A stretch of DNA of 10,293 nucleotides. It comes from Clostridiales bacterium (GTDB taxonomy: Bacteria; Bacillota; Clostridia; Oscillospirales; Oscillospiraceae). This document shows positions 1 to 6,338 of this stretch, one piece after another; positions within the stretch are counted from its first letter, which is position 1; each line of letters starts with the position of its first letter. Position numbers and translations under genes: made by a program. The stretch lies in assembly GCA_019421525.1 (NCBI GenBank), contig JAHZFC010000017.1:1-10293 (forward strand), in the 5' to 3' direction. The notes beneath the pieces were generated by a model. That model saw nothing but the letters and a program-made list of their open reading frames with translations, had not been told where the DNA came from and did no database searches.

Positions 1-896
1 TGGCCGGCGCGGACCGGGTGGAGGCCACCCTGTTCGGCAACGGCGAGCGCACCGGCAATGTGGACATGGTCACCCTGGCCATGAACATGTGGACCCAGGG
101 CATCGACCCCAAGCTGGACTTCCACGACATCAACAAGATCCGGGACATGTACGAGCGGTGCACCAAGATGAAGGTGGGCGAGCGGCAGCCCTATGTGGGC
201 GAACTGGTGTTCACCGCCTTCTCCGGCAGCCACCAGGACGCCATCAACAAGGGCGTGCACTATATGCAGGACAGCGGCACCGACATGTGGGAGGTCCCCT
301 ACCTGCCCATCGACCCGGCGGACGTGGGACGGCAGTACGAGCCCATCATCCGCATCAACTCCCAGTCCGGCAAGGGGGGCGCCGCCTTCGTCATGCAGCA
401 GAATTTCGGCTTCGACCTGCCCAAGGCCATGCACACCGAATTCGGCGCCATCGTCCAGAAGGAGACCGACCGAGTCGGCAAGGAGCTGCCCGCCCAGCGG
501 GTGTTCGACCTGTTCAAGGAGGAGTACATCGACGCCACCAAGCCCTACGAGCTGCTCAAGCATTCCTTCCAGGAGGAGACGGTGGACGGCCACTCCCACG
601 TCACCTTCCGGGGCACCCTGCGCCACACCGACACGGTCTTTGAGGTGGAGGGGGAGGGCAACGGCCCCATCGACGCCTTCTTCAACGCCATCCACGGCCA
701 GAAGATGGACAAATTCACCTTCCTGGACTACTCCGAGCACGCCATCACCGACGGCTCCGACTCCATGGCGGTGGCCTACATCCACCTTCAGGACCAGACC
801 GGCAAGGACTTCTTCGGCGTGGGCGTCAGCCACAACATCAACCTGGCCCCCCTGAAGGGCATCCTGTCCGCCATCAACCGGGCGGTGCGGAAGTAA
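1..896 (+). CDS. leuA: 2-isopropylmalate synthase, type 2 (C-terminal part)
   Basis: This enzyme condenses acetyl-CoA with 2-oxoisovalerate, the first committed step of leucine synthesis, in the cytoplasm. The gene enters from the left edge: the reading frame is open from base 3 with no start, and the visible product is about 298 residues of a protein usually near 550-600. The first residues, AGADRVEATLFGNGERTGN, are the end of the catalytic TIM barrel with the conserved GNGERTGN signature. The metal-binding HxH motif would lie outside the window. The linker region follows (GELVFTAFSGSHQDAINKG), then the C-terminal allosteric domain that senses leucine (from about VDGHSHVTFRGTLRHTD to GVGVSHNINLAPLKGILSAI). 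The GSHQDAI region and the overall architecture match the long yeast/mycobacterial form rather than the short E. coli type. The GTG at 18 is internal, not a start. The stop is TAA at 894-896, followed by a terminator hairpin. No other leu genes are visible. Confidence 0.95.
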   Translation, partial: AGADRVEATLFGNGERTGNVDMVTLAMNMWTQGIDPKLDFHDINKIRDMYERCTKMKVGERQPYVGELVFTAFSGSHQDAINKGVHYMQDSGTDMWEVPYLPIDPADVGRQYEPIIRINSQSGKGGAAFVMQQNFGFDLPKAMHTEFGAIVQKETDRVGKELPAQRVFDLFKEEYIDATKPYELLKHSFQEETVDGHSHVTFRGTLRHTDTVFEVEGEGNGPIDAFFNAIHGQKMDKFTFLDYSEHAITDGSDSMAVAYIHLQDQTGKDFFGVGVSHNINLAPLKGILSAINRAVRK

Positions 897-909
897 CAGA
901 AAAGGCAAA

Positions 910-940
910 GCAAGACCCCGGCCGCTGGCCGGGGTCTTGC
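910..940. terminator. Bidirectional terminator between leuA and rbr
   Basis: A 14-bp perfect GC-rich stem (910-923 with 927-940, 3-nt loop GCT) lies between two convergent genes, 13 bases after the leuA stop and 21 bases after the rbr stop on the other strand. The trailing T tract is better on the minus strand (TTTGCCTTTTCTG) than on the plus strand (TCATATGTATG). It therefore probably works best for rbr while also serving leuA. Confidence 0.8.
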
Positions 941-961
941 TCATATGTATGTCAGGATCGC

Positions 962-1495
962 TTAGTAGTTGGTGGCGCGGCGCTCGAAGTAGGCGCCGGG
1001 ATGGGCGCACACGGGGCACACCTTGGGGGCGTCCTTGCCCACGTAGACGTGGCCGCAGTTGCGGCAGATCCACACGGTCTCCTCACCGGCGGAGAACACC
1101 AGGTCGTTCTCCACGTTGCCCAGCAGCTTCAGATAGCGCTCCTCATGCTCCTTCTCGATGGCGCCCACCATCTCGAACAGGGTGGCGATGCGGTCAAAGC
1201 CCTCTTCACGGGCGGTGGCCGCCATCTCCTTGTACATGGAGGTCCACTCCTCGTTCTCCCCGGCGGCGGCGGCCTTCAGGTTCTCGGCGGTGGTGCCGAT
1301 GCCTCCCAGCTCCTTGAACCACATCTTGGCGTGCTCTTTCTCGTTGTTGGCCGTCTCCTCGAAGATGGCGGCGATCTGCTCATAGCCGTCCTTCTTGGCC
1401 TTGCTGGCAAAATAGGTGTATTTGTTGCGGGCCTGGCTCTCGCCGGCAAAGGCGGTCCAGAGATTGGCCTCAGTCTTGCTGCCCTTCAGTTCCAT
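962..1495 (-). CDS. rbr: Rubrerythrin
   Basis: A 177-residue cytoplasmic non-heme iron protein that reduces hydrogen peroxide to water with electrons from NAD(P)H via rubredoxin-type carriers. The N-terminal ferritin-like four-helix domain carries the diiron ligands: E19, E52 and H55 (ExxH), E80 and E83 (GENEEW), E114 and H117 (ExxH). The E19-to-E52 spacing of 33 matches Desulfovibrio rubrerythrin. The C-terminal rubredoxin domain has C144xxC147 and C160xxC163 for its FeS4 centre. The length and domain order are typical. The start at MELKGSKTEAN is chosen because AAGGAG at 1505-1510 sits 9 bases upstream. The open frame runs 70 codons further upstream, but that stretch is not rubrerythrin-like and comes from the adjacent structured element. 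The gene lies downstream of dfx on the same strand, so the pair handles superoxide and then peroxide. I could not assign a convincing rbr promoter in the 36 bases left between the start codon and the element. Confidence 0.96.
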   Translation of the reverse strand: MELKGSKTEANLWTAFAGESQARNKYTYFASKAKKDGYEQIAAIFEETANNEKEHAKMWFKELGGIGTTAENLKAAAAGENEEWTSMYKEMAATAREEGFDRIATLFEMVGAIEKEHEERYLKLLGNVENDLVFSAGEETVWICRNCGHVYVGKDAPKVCPVCAHPGAYFERRATNY

Positions 1496-1531
1496 GATAT
1501 ATTTCTCCTTTTCAAAATAATATTTGCAGAG

Positions 1532-1550
1532 CCAAAGGCTCCGCCTTTGG
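1532..1550. repeat. Left boundary hairpin of the element
   Basis: CCAAAGGC and GCCTTTGG form a perfect 8-bp stem with a TCC loop, 19 nt in all. It ends 37 bases from the rbr start codon on the minus strand. It has the same size and a closely related sequence to the hairpin at 2211-2229, and is followed inward on the plus strand by GTACGCTTTTTT. Confidence 0.75.
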
Positions 1551-1646
1551 GTACGCTTTTTTCCGACCCCATTTCTTTTGACAACGCCACCCGTCACGCT
1601 GCGCCTGTTCGCGACGCCCGGCTTCCCTCCGTCTCGGGCTTGAAAC

Positions 1647-1665
1647 AGGACAACTATGTTGTCCT
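1647..1665. repeat. Internal hairpin of the element, same 8-3-8 geometry
   Basis: AGGACAAC and GTTGTCCT form a perfect 8-bp stem around a TAT loop. The total of 19 nt matches the geometry of the boundary hairpins, although the stem sequence is unrelated. Confidence 0.7.
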
Positions 1666-2021
1666 TGGTTCCTCGCCCTCGCTGCGGTCCATCCGGGCTG
1701 CTCACGACGGCTTAGCGCTTGGCAAAGAAACGGTGTCGGACCGCCAAAGAAAAGCGCTGACTGGCCCTTCTGTGCGCCTGCCTATTGACCGGCGCACGAA
1801 GTCAGAACACACGAAGCACCGCTTTCCGCTGCCGCTAGCACCGGCAAAAGAAGAAGCCCCAGCGGCCCACGGGGAAGCGCCTGGCCAGACCCATGCTGTG
1901 ACCAGGCGTGTGCCGAAGGCCCGACAGGTTTCCATAACCGCCAATGGAGCGGCAGCGGGAATTAGAAGCAGAGTGTGTCGGCTTACCTCAGCGCCGGAAA
2001 GAGGACGGTGCATTACCCTAT

Positions 2022-2059
2022 CCTGCGCCCCCGTAAAAACGGGGGTCCGGGGGTGCAGG
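2022..2059. repeat. Competing nested stem-loops
   Basis: Two alternative foldings share the same C-run. The inner one pairs CCCCCGT (2028-2034) with ACGGGGG (2039-2045) around AAAA. The outer one pairs CCTGCGCCCCCG (2022-2033) with CGGGGGTGCAGG (2048-2059), 12 bp including one G-T pair. The two cannot form fully at once, which is the layout expected of a folded RNA with alternative states. Duplication of a G-run by chance is also possible. Confidence 0.55.
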
Positions 2060-2127
2060 CGCTTGGAACAAAAGCGCGTCCTTGGCGCTTGAAGTTCCTC
2101 CGCGCCCAACCCCCGGCGTGCTTTTGC

Positions 2128-2229
2128 CTTCTTTTCGCACGAGCGAAAAGAAGGTCGCCGCCAGGCGAAACCTGACCAGGCCGGAGGCCATGGAATGGCC
2201 TCGTTAGGATGCAAGGGCCCCGCCCTTGC
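2128..2229. repeat. Tandem hairpin cluster at the right end of the element
   Basis: Three perfect hairpins occur within 102 bases. The first is an 11-bp stem at 2128-2138/2143-2153 with an ACGA loop. The second is an 8-bp stem GAGGCCAT/ATGGCCTC at 2184-2202 with a GGA loop. The third is an 8-bp stem GCAAGGGC/GCCCTTGC at 2211-2229 with a CCC loop. The last lies 8 bases after the dfx stop on the minus strand, but no T tract follows it in that direction. It does not look like a standard dfx terminator, so read-through towards rbr remains possible. Confidence 0.65.
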
Positions 2230-2237
2230 TTTAGAAA

Positions 2238-2609
2238 TTACTCCTGCCCCTTCCAGTACCCGTGCAGGTTGCAGATCTCGTAGGCGGTGACCGGCTCCTT
2301 GCTGTCCACGGTGAGGGTGGGCTCGTCGCCGGGCTTGGGGAAGCGGACGGTGACCGTGTCGCCGGAGACGGCGGCGATCATGGTGATGGAGTGCTCCTCC
2401 AGCATGGGGTGGACCACAGAGCCCACGGTGATGGTGACCTTATCTCCATCCCGCTTGATATCGGGCACATGCTTCTCCTGAGCTGCGTCGGTGGTGCCGG
2501 GGACCAGCTCCTCCATCTTCTGGCCGCAGCACATCACGGGCACGCCCTTGTCCACGACCTTCCATACCACATTGCCGCAGTGCTTGCAGACAAACAGTTT
2601 GAGTTCCAT
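2238..2609 (-). CDS. dfx: Desulfoferrodoxin / superoxide reductase (two-iron class)
   Basis: A 123-residue cytoplasmic enzyme that reduces superoxide to hydrogen peroxide without releasing oxygen. This is the anaerobe's alternative to superoxide dismutase. The N-terminal desulforedoxin-like domain has a complete FeS4 centre (C8xxC11 and C27-C28). The C-terminal neelaredoxin-like domain has the catalytic Fe(His4Cys) site: H47 in the EKHVPD motif, H67, H73, C113 and H116. Conserved E45 and K46 precede H47, and the Lys is the residue known to guide superoxide. The length is standard for the two-iron class. The start is supported by AAGGAGG (2617-2623 on the opposite strand) 7 bases upstream. A promoter and a Fur/PerR-like box lie ahead of it. 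The peroxide it makes is the substrate of rubrerythrin, encoded downstream on the same strand beyond the structured element. Confidence 0.97.
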   Translation of the reverse strand: MELKLFVCKHCGNVVWKVVDKGVPVMCCGQKMEELVPGTTDAAQEKHVPDIKRDGDKVTITVGSVVHPMLEEHSITMIAAVSGDTVTVRFPKPGDEPTLTVDSKEPVTAYEICNLHGYWKGQE

Positions 2610-2625
2610 GATTTTTCCTCCTTAA

Positions 2626-2640
2626 TAATAATGATTCTTA
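2626..2640 (-). promoter_or_regulatory. Candidate Fur/PerR-family operator ahead of dfx
   Basis: On the minus strand the 15 bases TAAGAATCATTATTA fit the 7-1-7 Fur/PerR box pattern (TGATAATnATTATCA or TTATAATnATTATAA) at 11 of 14 informative positions. The site lies between the predicted -10 box and the ribosome binding site, a position where binding would block dfx transcription. PerR-type control of dfx and rbr is established in clostridia. Its use here is inference, and AT-rich DNA can match by chance. Confidence 0.45.
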
Positions 2641-2653
2641 TTTAACTGCATTG

Positions 2654-2682
2654 AGTGTATCATACTTCCCCATAAAAAGCAA
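2654..2682 (-). promoter_or_regulatory. Predicted sigma-A-type promoter of dfx
   Basis: On the minus strand, TTGCTT (2677-2682) and TACACT (2654-2659) are separated by 17 bases, the ideal spacing. The -35 box sits inside a 7-bp AT-rich hairpin (2674-2680 with 2685-2691). The predicted start would give a leader of about 40 nt that contains the Fur/PerR-like box. Confidence 0.55.
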
Positions 2683-2772
2683 TAGCTTTTTCAAAATTTT
2701 TCAATGTTTTTTCTCCGCTTTCTCACACAAACTAGGCCATGGGAGAGCAGAACGCAACAGGAGGAACAAAAA

Positions 2773-3123
2773 ATGAGAAAATTGACAGCTTTGACCATGG
2801 CTTTCGTGCTGGCCCTGACGCTGGCGGCCTGCACCTCTTCCAACGACACGCCCTCCGCCAGCCCTTCGGCCTCCGCCGGACAGTCGGCCAGCCCCTCCCC
2901 CACCGTCACGCCCGACCCGGGCGACGACTCCATGGAGGGCGGCGGCGCAGGGGGCACCAACGACACCGACAACGACGGCGTGCCCGACCCCGACCACAGC
3001 GGTCAGCCGGAGGACAGCGACGGCCTGCTGGATGACGCGGGCGACGCGGTGGAGGACGGTCTGGACAAGGCCGGCCAGGCCGTAGACCGGGCGGCGGACG
3101 ATGTGGAGCGGGCCATCCGATAA
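2773..3123 (+). CDS. Small secreted lipoprotein with Asp-rich calcium-loop-like motif, unknown function
   Basis: A 116-residue protein of unrecognised family. A signal peptide (residues 1-19: Arg/Lys start, then a hydrophobic core) ends in the lipobox LAAC. Cys20 would be lipidated and hold the protein on the outer face of the membrane. Residues 21-50 are a Ser/Pro/Ala/Thr linker. Residues 62-76 (TNDTDNDGVPDPDHSG) resemble one thrombospondin type-3 or dockerin-like D-x-D-x-D-G calcium loop. Residues 83-116 are a predicted charged amphipathic helix with repeating DA/DK-AV patterns. AGGAGG at 2759-2764, 8 bases upstream, fixes the start. The frame extends to 2704 but without a ribosome site. 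It is transcribed away from dfx, and I saw no strong promoter. The helix loosely recalls other Clostridia envelope lipoproteins, but I assign no function. Confidence 0.8.
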   Translation: MRKLTALTMAFVLALTLAACTSSNDTPSASPSASAGQSASPSPTVTPDPGDDSMEGGGAGGTNDTDNDGVPDPDHSGQPEDSDGLLDDAGDAVEDGLDKAGQAVDRAADDVERAIR

Positions 3124-3161
3124 CAGCAGTTTATCCGCTGAGACCCGCTTTCAAACAAGAA

Positions 3162-3190
3162 AGCTCCCGCAGGCAGTGCCTGCGGGAGCT
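3162..3190. terminator. Bidirectional terminator between the lipoprotein and SLH genes
   Basis: A 12-bp perfect stem AGCTCCCGCAGG/CCTGCGGGAGCT with a 5-nt loop sits between convergent genes. It is followed by CTTTTCTG on the plus strand and TTTCTTGTTT on the minus strand, so it can end both transcripts. Confidence 0.85.
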
Positions 3191-3202
3191 CTTTTCTGTC
3201 AG

Positions 3203-6052
3203 TTACAGCACGTTCTCACAAAAGCGCGTCAGCATGGCCGCCAGCTCCGCCCGGGTGGCGGTGCCCTGGGGGTCCAGTCCGTTGTCGCCGCCGGTGATGA
3301 CGCCTACGGATACCGCCCAGTTCATGGCCTGGGCCGCCCAGTCATGGATCTCATCCGCGTCATCAAACTCCGCCAGGTAGTTCTCCGCCACCGCCAGCTG
3401 GCCGTCATACCGCCACAGCATGGTGGCCACCTGCTCCCGGGTGATGGTCCCCTCGGGGTCGGTGCCGTCGGATACCCCGGCGGCCACGGCCCACTCCATG
3501 CCCGCCTGGTACCAGGGGTCGCTGTCTGTGGTGTCCACCCCGTCCAGACGGGCCAGGATGGTCATCAGCGTGCCGCGGGTGACGGTGCCCGTGGGCTCAA
3601 AGGTCACGTCGCTGGTGCCTACCATCAGGCCGTTGGCACAAACATACTCCACATAGTCATAGTACCAGTCATCCGTATCCACGTCCACGAAGGTGTTCAC
3701 CCAGGGCTCGTCGGTCTCCTCCTCCCCCGTCTCCACAAAAGCGGCCTCGATGGTCACCCGGGAATCGGGCATGGTGAAGGAGTAGGTCCCGTCGCCGTTG
3801 TCCGTCACCTCCACGTTGCCGCCCTGGCTGTCGGTGACGGTCAGCTCCGCCAGCTCATAGCCCTCGTCGGGCGTCACGGTGATGGTCACCTCGGCGCCCT
3901 CCCGGGCGGAGGTGGGGCTGACGGTGACAGTTCCGTTGTCCGCGTCCTCCACTGTGATGGTATATCTGGGGTCGGTGGTGACAGGGGGGCTGTAGGGGGT
4001 GGACACTGTGCCGTCGCTGTTCTGCACCAGGCCCTCAGCCAGATAGGCGGTGACATCATTGCCGAAGGTGCCGCCGGAAATGGTAATCATGTCACTGGTC
4101 TCAGTTACTTCAACCGGATCCTCGCCGTCTTCCTTGGTGACCTCCAGCACGTCATCAAAGCTGCCACCGGTGATGATCAGAGTAACATTGTCAGTAACAT
4201 TCTGGAGCAGGACATTGTTGTAAGAGCCGCTGGCGCTCTCAGTGGTAATGGTCTCGTCCTCTGCGTTCTCGATCACCACAGAGGCCTCTTCGCCAATCGT
4301 ACAGGCGGTCATGGTAACATCGCTTTCTCCGCCCTCCACCTTCGAGTCCACATTTACGCCGCCCCAAGCGTTTCCGCTGGTCGTGAGGTTGGTGAGGGTG
4401 ACATCGGAACTGTTGCACACAACGCCGTACCCGGTGCCGTCCTGGATGGTGACATTCTCCACCACGACGGTGGCATTGTAGATGTTCAGCCCGTGCTTGG
4501 CCAGATCATTGCTGTCAATAGTCAGATCCTTAATGGTCACATTGGCACCATCCTGGATATTGATCATGCTGGACCCATCTGTGATAGTACCGACAGCTGT
4601 AATGGAGTAGTTTCCAGTACCGCCATCCAGCGTGATATCCTCGGTAATGGTTAGGATACCAGTGGTATTGCCGCTGCCGCCGCTGATCTCCACATCCTTC
4701 AGCAGGGTGACGGTGTCGCCATCGTCGGCCTCGTCAATGGCCTCCTCCAGCGTCTCATAATAGGTATCACCGATCCTGGCTTCAATAGTAGTATATCCGC
4801 TGTTTTCGTCCTCTGCGCTCCCCACCAGCTTGAGGGTCCCATTTGAGGCATCGACTGACGCAATATAAATATGGGTATCATCGTTGGCACGATTGCCGAC
4901 CACCGCTCCGATATTATCCATACCATCTCCAGCATTACTTGTCCCTGTCAAAACCGCATTGTCCGTTATCGTAGCACTCAAAATATATACGGTTGCCCCA
5001 TTTTGCTGGCCCACAATGCCGCCTACGTTGGCCACACCCGAGGTATTGCTGCCATTCGTGATCCTTCCGGTAACAGAGCCATTACTTACCACATTTTCAA
5101 AGGTCGTTACCGCACTTGGATTGCACATGCCCACAATGCCGCCAGCGTGGACATTATGCCCCTCAGCCTGATTTTCCGCTGTTACCGCACCGTTATTCGT
5201 GACATTGACAAGCGTCGTTTCAGGTGAGCCACTCCAGCAGGTGCCAATGATACCCCCCACCGCCACCGTGGAACTGTCTTCCGCATGTCTGGTACGGGTC
5301 CCGGTGATCGCCGCATTATTGACGCAGTCTTCAATGGTCACCTCGAGACCGCTTCTGCCATTCCACGCAATAAAACCAGCGGCATAAACTTCATAAGCAG
5401 TCTCATTAACGTTCTCCGTCTGGTATGCTGTAACAGTACCATTATTCACACAATTGCTGATCGTCACTGTGGCTGCATCGCCTGTACCTGTGCTGGAAAT
5501 AAAGCCTGCCGCCTTGCGGTCTTTTCCTTCGATGCTCGCTTCATTGACACAATCCTCCATCACGGTGTCCCCACAGGCACGCACGATGAACCCCGCACAG
5601 CCTCCACTACCACCACCTGAAACGCTTCCCTGCACAGTAACTCCGGAAACCGTAATATCATAGCTTACCAACGCCAAGGCTGCAGCATCCGTCCCGGCCT
5701 CTTCGTCGATGGTAACATCCAGCGTCAGGTCCTTCACCGTCGCTCCATCACCCAATCCGGCAAACAAAACCGCCGTCAAACCACTGATGGTATAGCCGTC
5801 TCCGTCAAAGGTTCCGGAAAAACCCTGGCCTTCATCTGTCCCTCCAATGGAGTTCCATTCACCACTCAATTGAATATTTCCCGTTAACACATAATTGCCG
5901 TCCAACGGATATCCATCATCAGTTCCGATTTTTTGAAGCTCTTCAGCCGAAGAAATAGAGATCGTGTCCGTCTCATCTGCCGCTATTGATATGGGATTTA
6001 CAGATATTACGATCGCCAGTGCCATTATCAGGATAAATAATCGTTTTTTCAT
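3203..6052 (-). CDS. SLH-anchored surface protein with GLUG-like repeats and beta-helix
   Basis: A 949-residue secreted protein held on the cell surface. A signal peptide covers residues 1 to about 24-25 (MKKR, hydrophobic core, then SIA/A). Residues of about 30-400 carry GLUG-like beta repeats (GGIIGTCW, GGIVGMCN, GGIVGQQN) alternating with CVN-N-G strands. About 426-455 is the IGDTYYETLEEAI..DGDTVTLLKD segment common in gut Firmicutes surface proteins. About 455-690 is a right-handed beta-helix-like region (repeated NVTI, DVTL and VVVENV strands). About 697-772 is a bacterial beta-repeat/InlB-B-like domain (YTITVEDADNGTVTVSP to FTMPDSRVTIEAAF). About 786-949 holds three SLH domains (TRGTLMTILARL, TREQVATMLWRY, TRAELAAMLTRF), which bind pyruvylated wall polymer. 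GAGGTG lies 7 bases before ATG. The role is probably adhesion or glycan binding. No catalytic residues were recognised, though beta-helix folds can also be carbohydrate-active. GC content is much lower in the N-terminal half. Confidence 0.9.
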   Translation of the reverse strand: MKKRLFILIMALAIVISVNPISIAADETDTISISSAEELQKIGTDDGYPLDGNYVLTGNIQLSGEWNSIGGTDEGQGFSGTFDGDGYTISGLTAVLFAGLGDGATVKDLTLDVTIDEEAGTDAAALALVSYDITVSGVTVQGSVSGGGSGGCAGFIVRACGDTVMEDCVNEASIEGKDRKAAGFISSTGTGDAATVTISNCVNNGTVTAYQTENVNETAYEVYAAGFIAWNGRSGLEVTIEDCVNNAAITGTRTRHAEDSSTVAVGGIIGTCWSGSPETTLVNVTNNGAVTAENQAEGHNVHAGGIVGMCNPSAVTTFENVVSNGSVTGRITNGSNTSGVANVGGIVGQQNGATVYILSATITDNAVLTGTSNAGDGMDNIGAVVGNRANDDTHIYIASVDASNGTLKLVGSAEDENSGYTTIEARIGDTYYETLEEAIDEADDGDTVTLLKDVEISGGSGNTTGILTITEDITLDGGTGNYSITAVGTITDGSSMINIQDGANVTIKDLTIDSNDLAKHGLNIYNATVVVENVTIQDGTGYGVVCNSSDVTLTNLTTSGNAWGGVNVDSKVEGGESDVTMTACTIGEEASVVIENAEDETITTESASGSYNNVLLQNVTDNVTLIITGGSFDDVLEVTKEDGEDPVEVTETSDMITISGGTFGNDVTAYLAEGLVQNSDGTVSTPYSPPVTTDPRYTITVEDADNGTVTVSPTSAREGAEVTITVTPDEGYELAELTVTDSQGGNVEVTDNGDGTYSFTMPDSRVTIEAAFVETGEEETDEPWVNTFVDVDTDDWYYDYVEYVCANGLMVGTSDVTFEPTGTVTRGTLMTILARLDGVDTTDSDPWYQAGMEWAVAAGVSDGTDPEGTITREQVATMLWRYDGQLAVAENYLAEFDDADEIHDWAAQAMNWAVSVGVITGGDNGLDPQGTATRAELAAMLTRFCENVL

Positions 6053-6100
6053 GTTCTTTCACCTCGTGTCCTTCCGTCTGATCGTACTACAGGTCTGATC

Positions 6101-6142
6101 GCCATTCAAGGATGAATGGCGCGGCTTTTTCGCGCGAAAAAG
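6101..6142 (-). other. Two leader hairpins in the SLH gene 5' untranslated region
   Basis: GCCATTCA/TGAATGGC (6101-6120, AGGA between the arms) and the 18-bp palindrome CTTTTTCGCGCGAAAAAG (6125-6142) both fall between the predicted transcription start (about 6165) and the ATG at 6052. No T tract follows them in the direction of transcription, so they look more like RNA-stability or regulatory stems than terminators. Confidence 0.5.
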
Positions 6143-6171
6143 GGCGTCCGCGGCCAGCCGCTCTTTTTTGC

Positions 6172-6200
6172 AGTATATAACATTTTATGGTTGAATTCAA
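6172..6200 (-). promoter_or_regulatory. Predicted promoter of the SLH surface protein gene
   Basis: On the minus strand, TTGAAT (6195-6200) and TATACT (6172-6177) are separated by 17 bases, close to the sigma-A consensus. The -35 box is half of the perfect palindrome at 6187-6204, so a protein bound there would block RNA polymerase. Confidence 0.65.
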
Positions 6201-6204
6201 CCAT
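6187..6204. promoter_or_regulatory. 18-bp perfect palindrome, probable operator
   Basis: ATGGTTGAATTCAACCAT is identical on both strands. The TTGAATTCAA core has the form of sites bound by dimeric winged-helix regulators such as MarR-family proteins. No regulator gene lies in the window to pair it with. It covers the SLH promoter -35 and lies about 195 bases ahead of the ABC operon. Confidence 0.5.
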
Positions 6205-6338
6205 TTTTTCATAATTTTCTCAATTTTCAGACTAATTTCAGTTTCTATGAAATTTTATCCATCTGATTGGATGAAGGGCTGCTCCCACTCGGGCCCGATC
6301 GCCCGGCCGCCTCCGCTCATATCCGCCTCCTGCCGGGC

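Larger units (their letters stand above)
1532..2229. other. About 700-bp non-coding, hairpin-rich element between dfx and rbr
   Basis: The roughly 740 bases between two functionally linked genes contain no frame that looks like a protein. The open frames on both strands are rich in Arg, Pro, Ser and Cys, lack plausible ribosome binding sites and domains, and overlap one another. Instead the stretch holds strong inverted repeats at 1532-1550, 1647-1665, 1772-1797 (7-bp stem, 12-nt loop), 2022-2059, 2128-2153, 2184-2202 and 2211-2229. The outermost hairpins resemble each other (CCAAAGGC-TCC-GCCTTTGG and GCAAGGGC-CCC-GCCCTTGC, 14 of 19 positions identical) and define the proposed boundaries. No terminal inverted repeats beyond these and no clear target-site duplication were found. 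It could be a non-autonomous mobile element, a large structured RNA, or a dispersed intergenic repeat of this bacterial group. Its orientation is unknown. Confidence 0.5.

Noticed and set aside
1496..1705. Longer rubrerythrin with 70 extra N-terminal residues
   Set aside because: The extra residues are unlike rubrerythrin and come from the element. The internal ATG at 1495 has a well-spaced AAGGAG.
1001..2092. Open frame of 363 codons on the plus strand
   Set aside because: It is antisense to rbr for its first half and then crosses the hairpin-rich element. It is a by-product of GC-rich codon use.
1702..2214. Open frame of 170 codons on the minus strand in the dfx-rbr gap
   Set aside because: The composition is rich in Arg, Ser, Pro and Cys with no domain-like pattern. 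There is no ribosome site, and it runs through several perfect hairpins of the structured element.
2211..2229. dfx terminator
   Set aside because: The hairpin lies just after the dfx stop, but no T tract follows on the minus strand and its sequence matches the element's other edge. It is better read as part of the element.
3101..4654. Plus-strand frame of 517 codons opposite the SLH gene
   Set aside because: The opposite strand encodes SLH and beta-repeat domains. This frame is a shadow with Gly/His/Val bias.
4400..5700. CRISPR-like or tandem DNA repeats in the surface protein gene
   Set aside because: The repetition is at protein level (GLUG and beta-helix strands). No identical, evenly spaced DNA repeats are seen.
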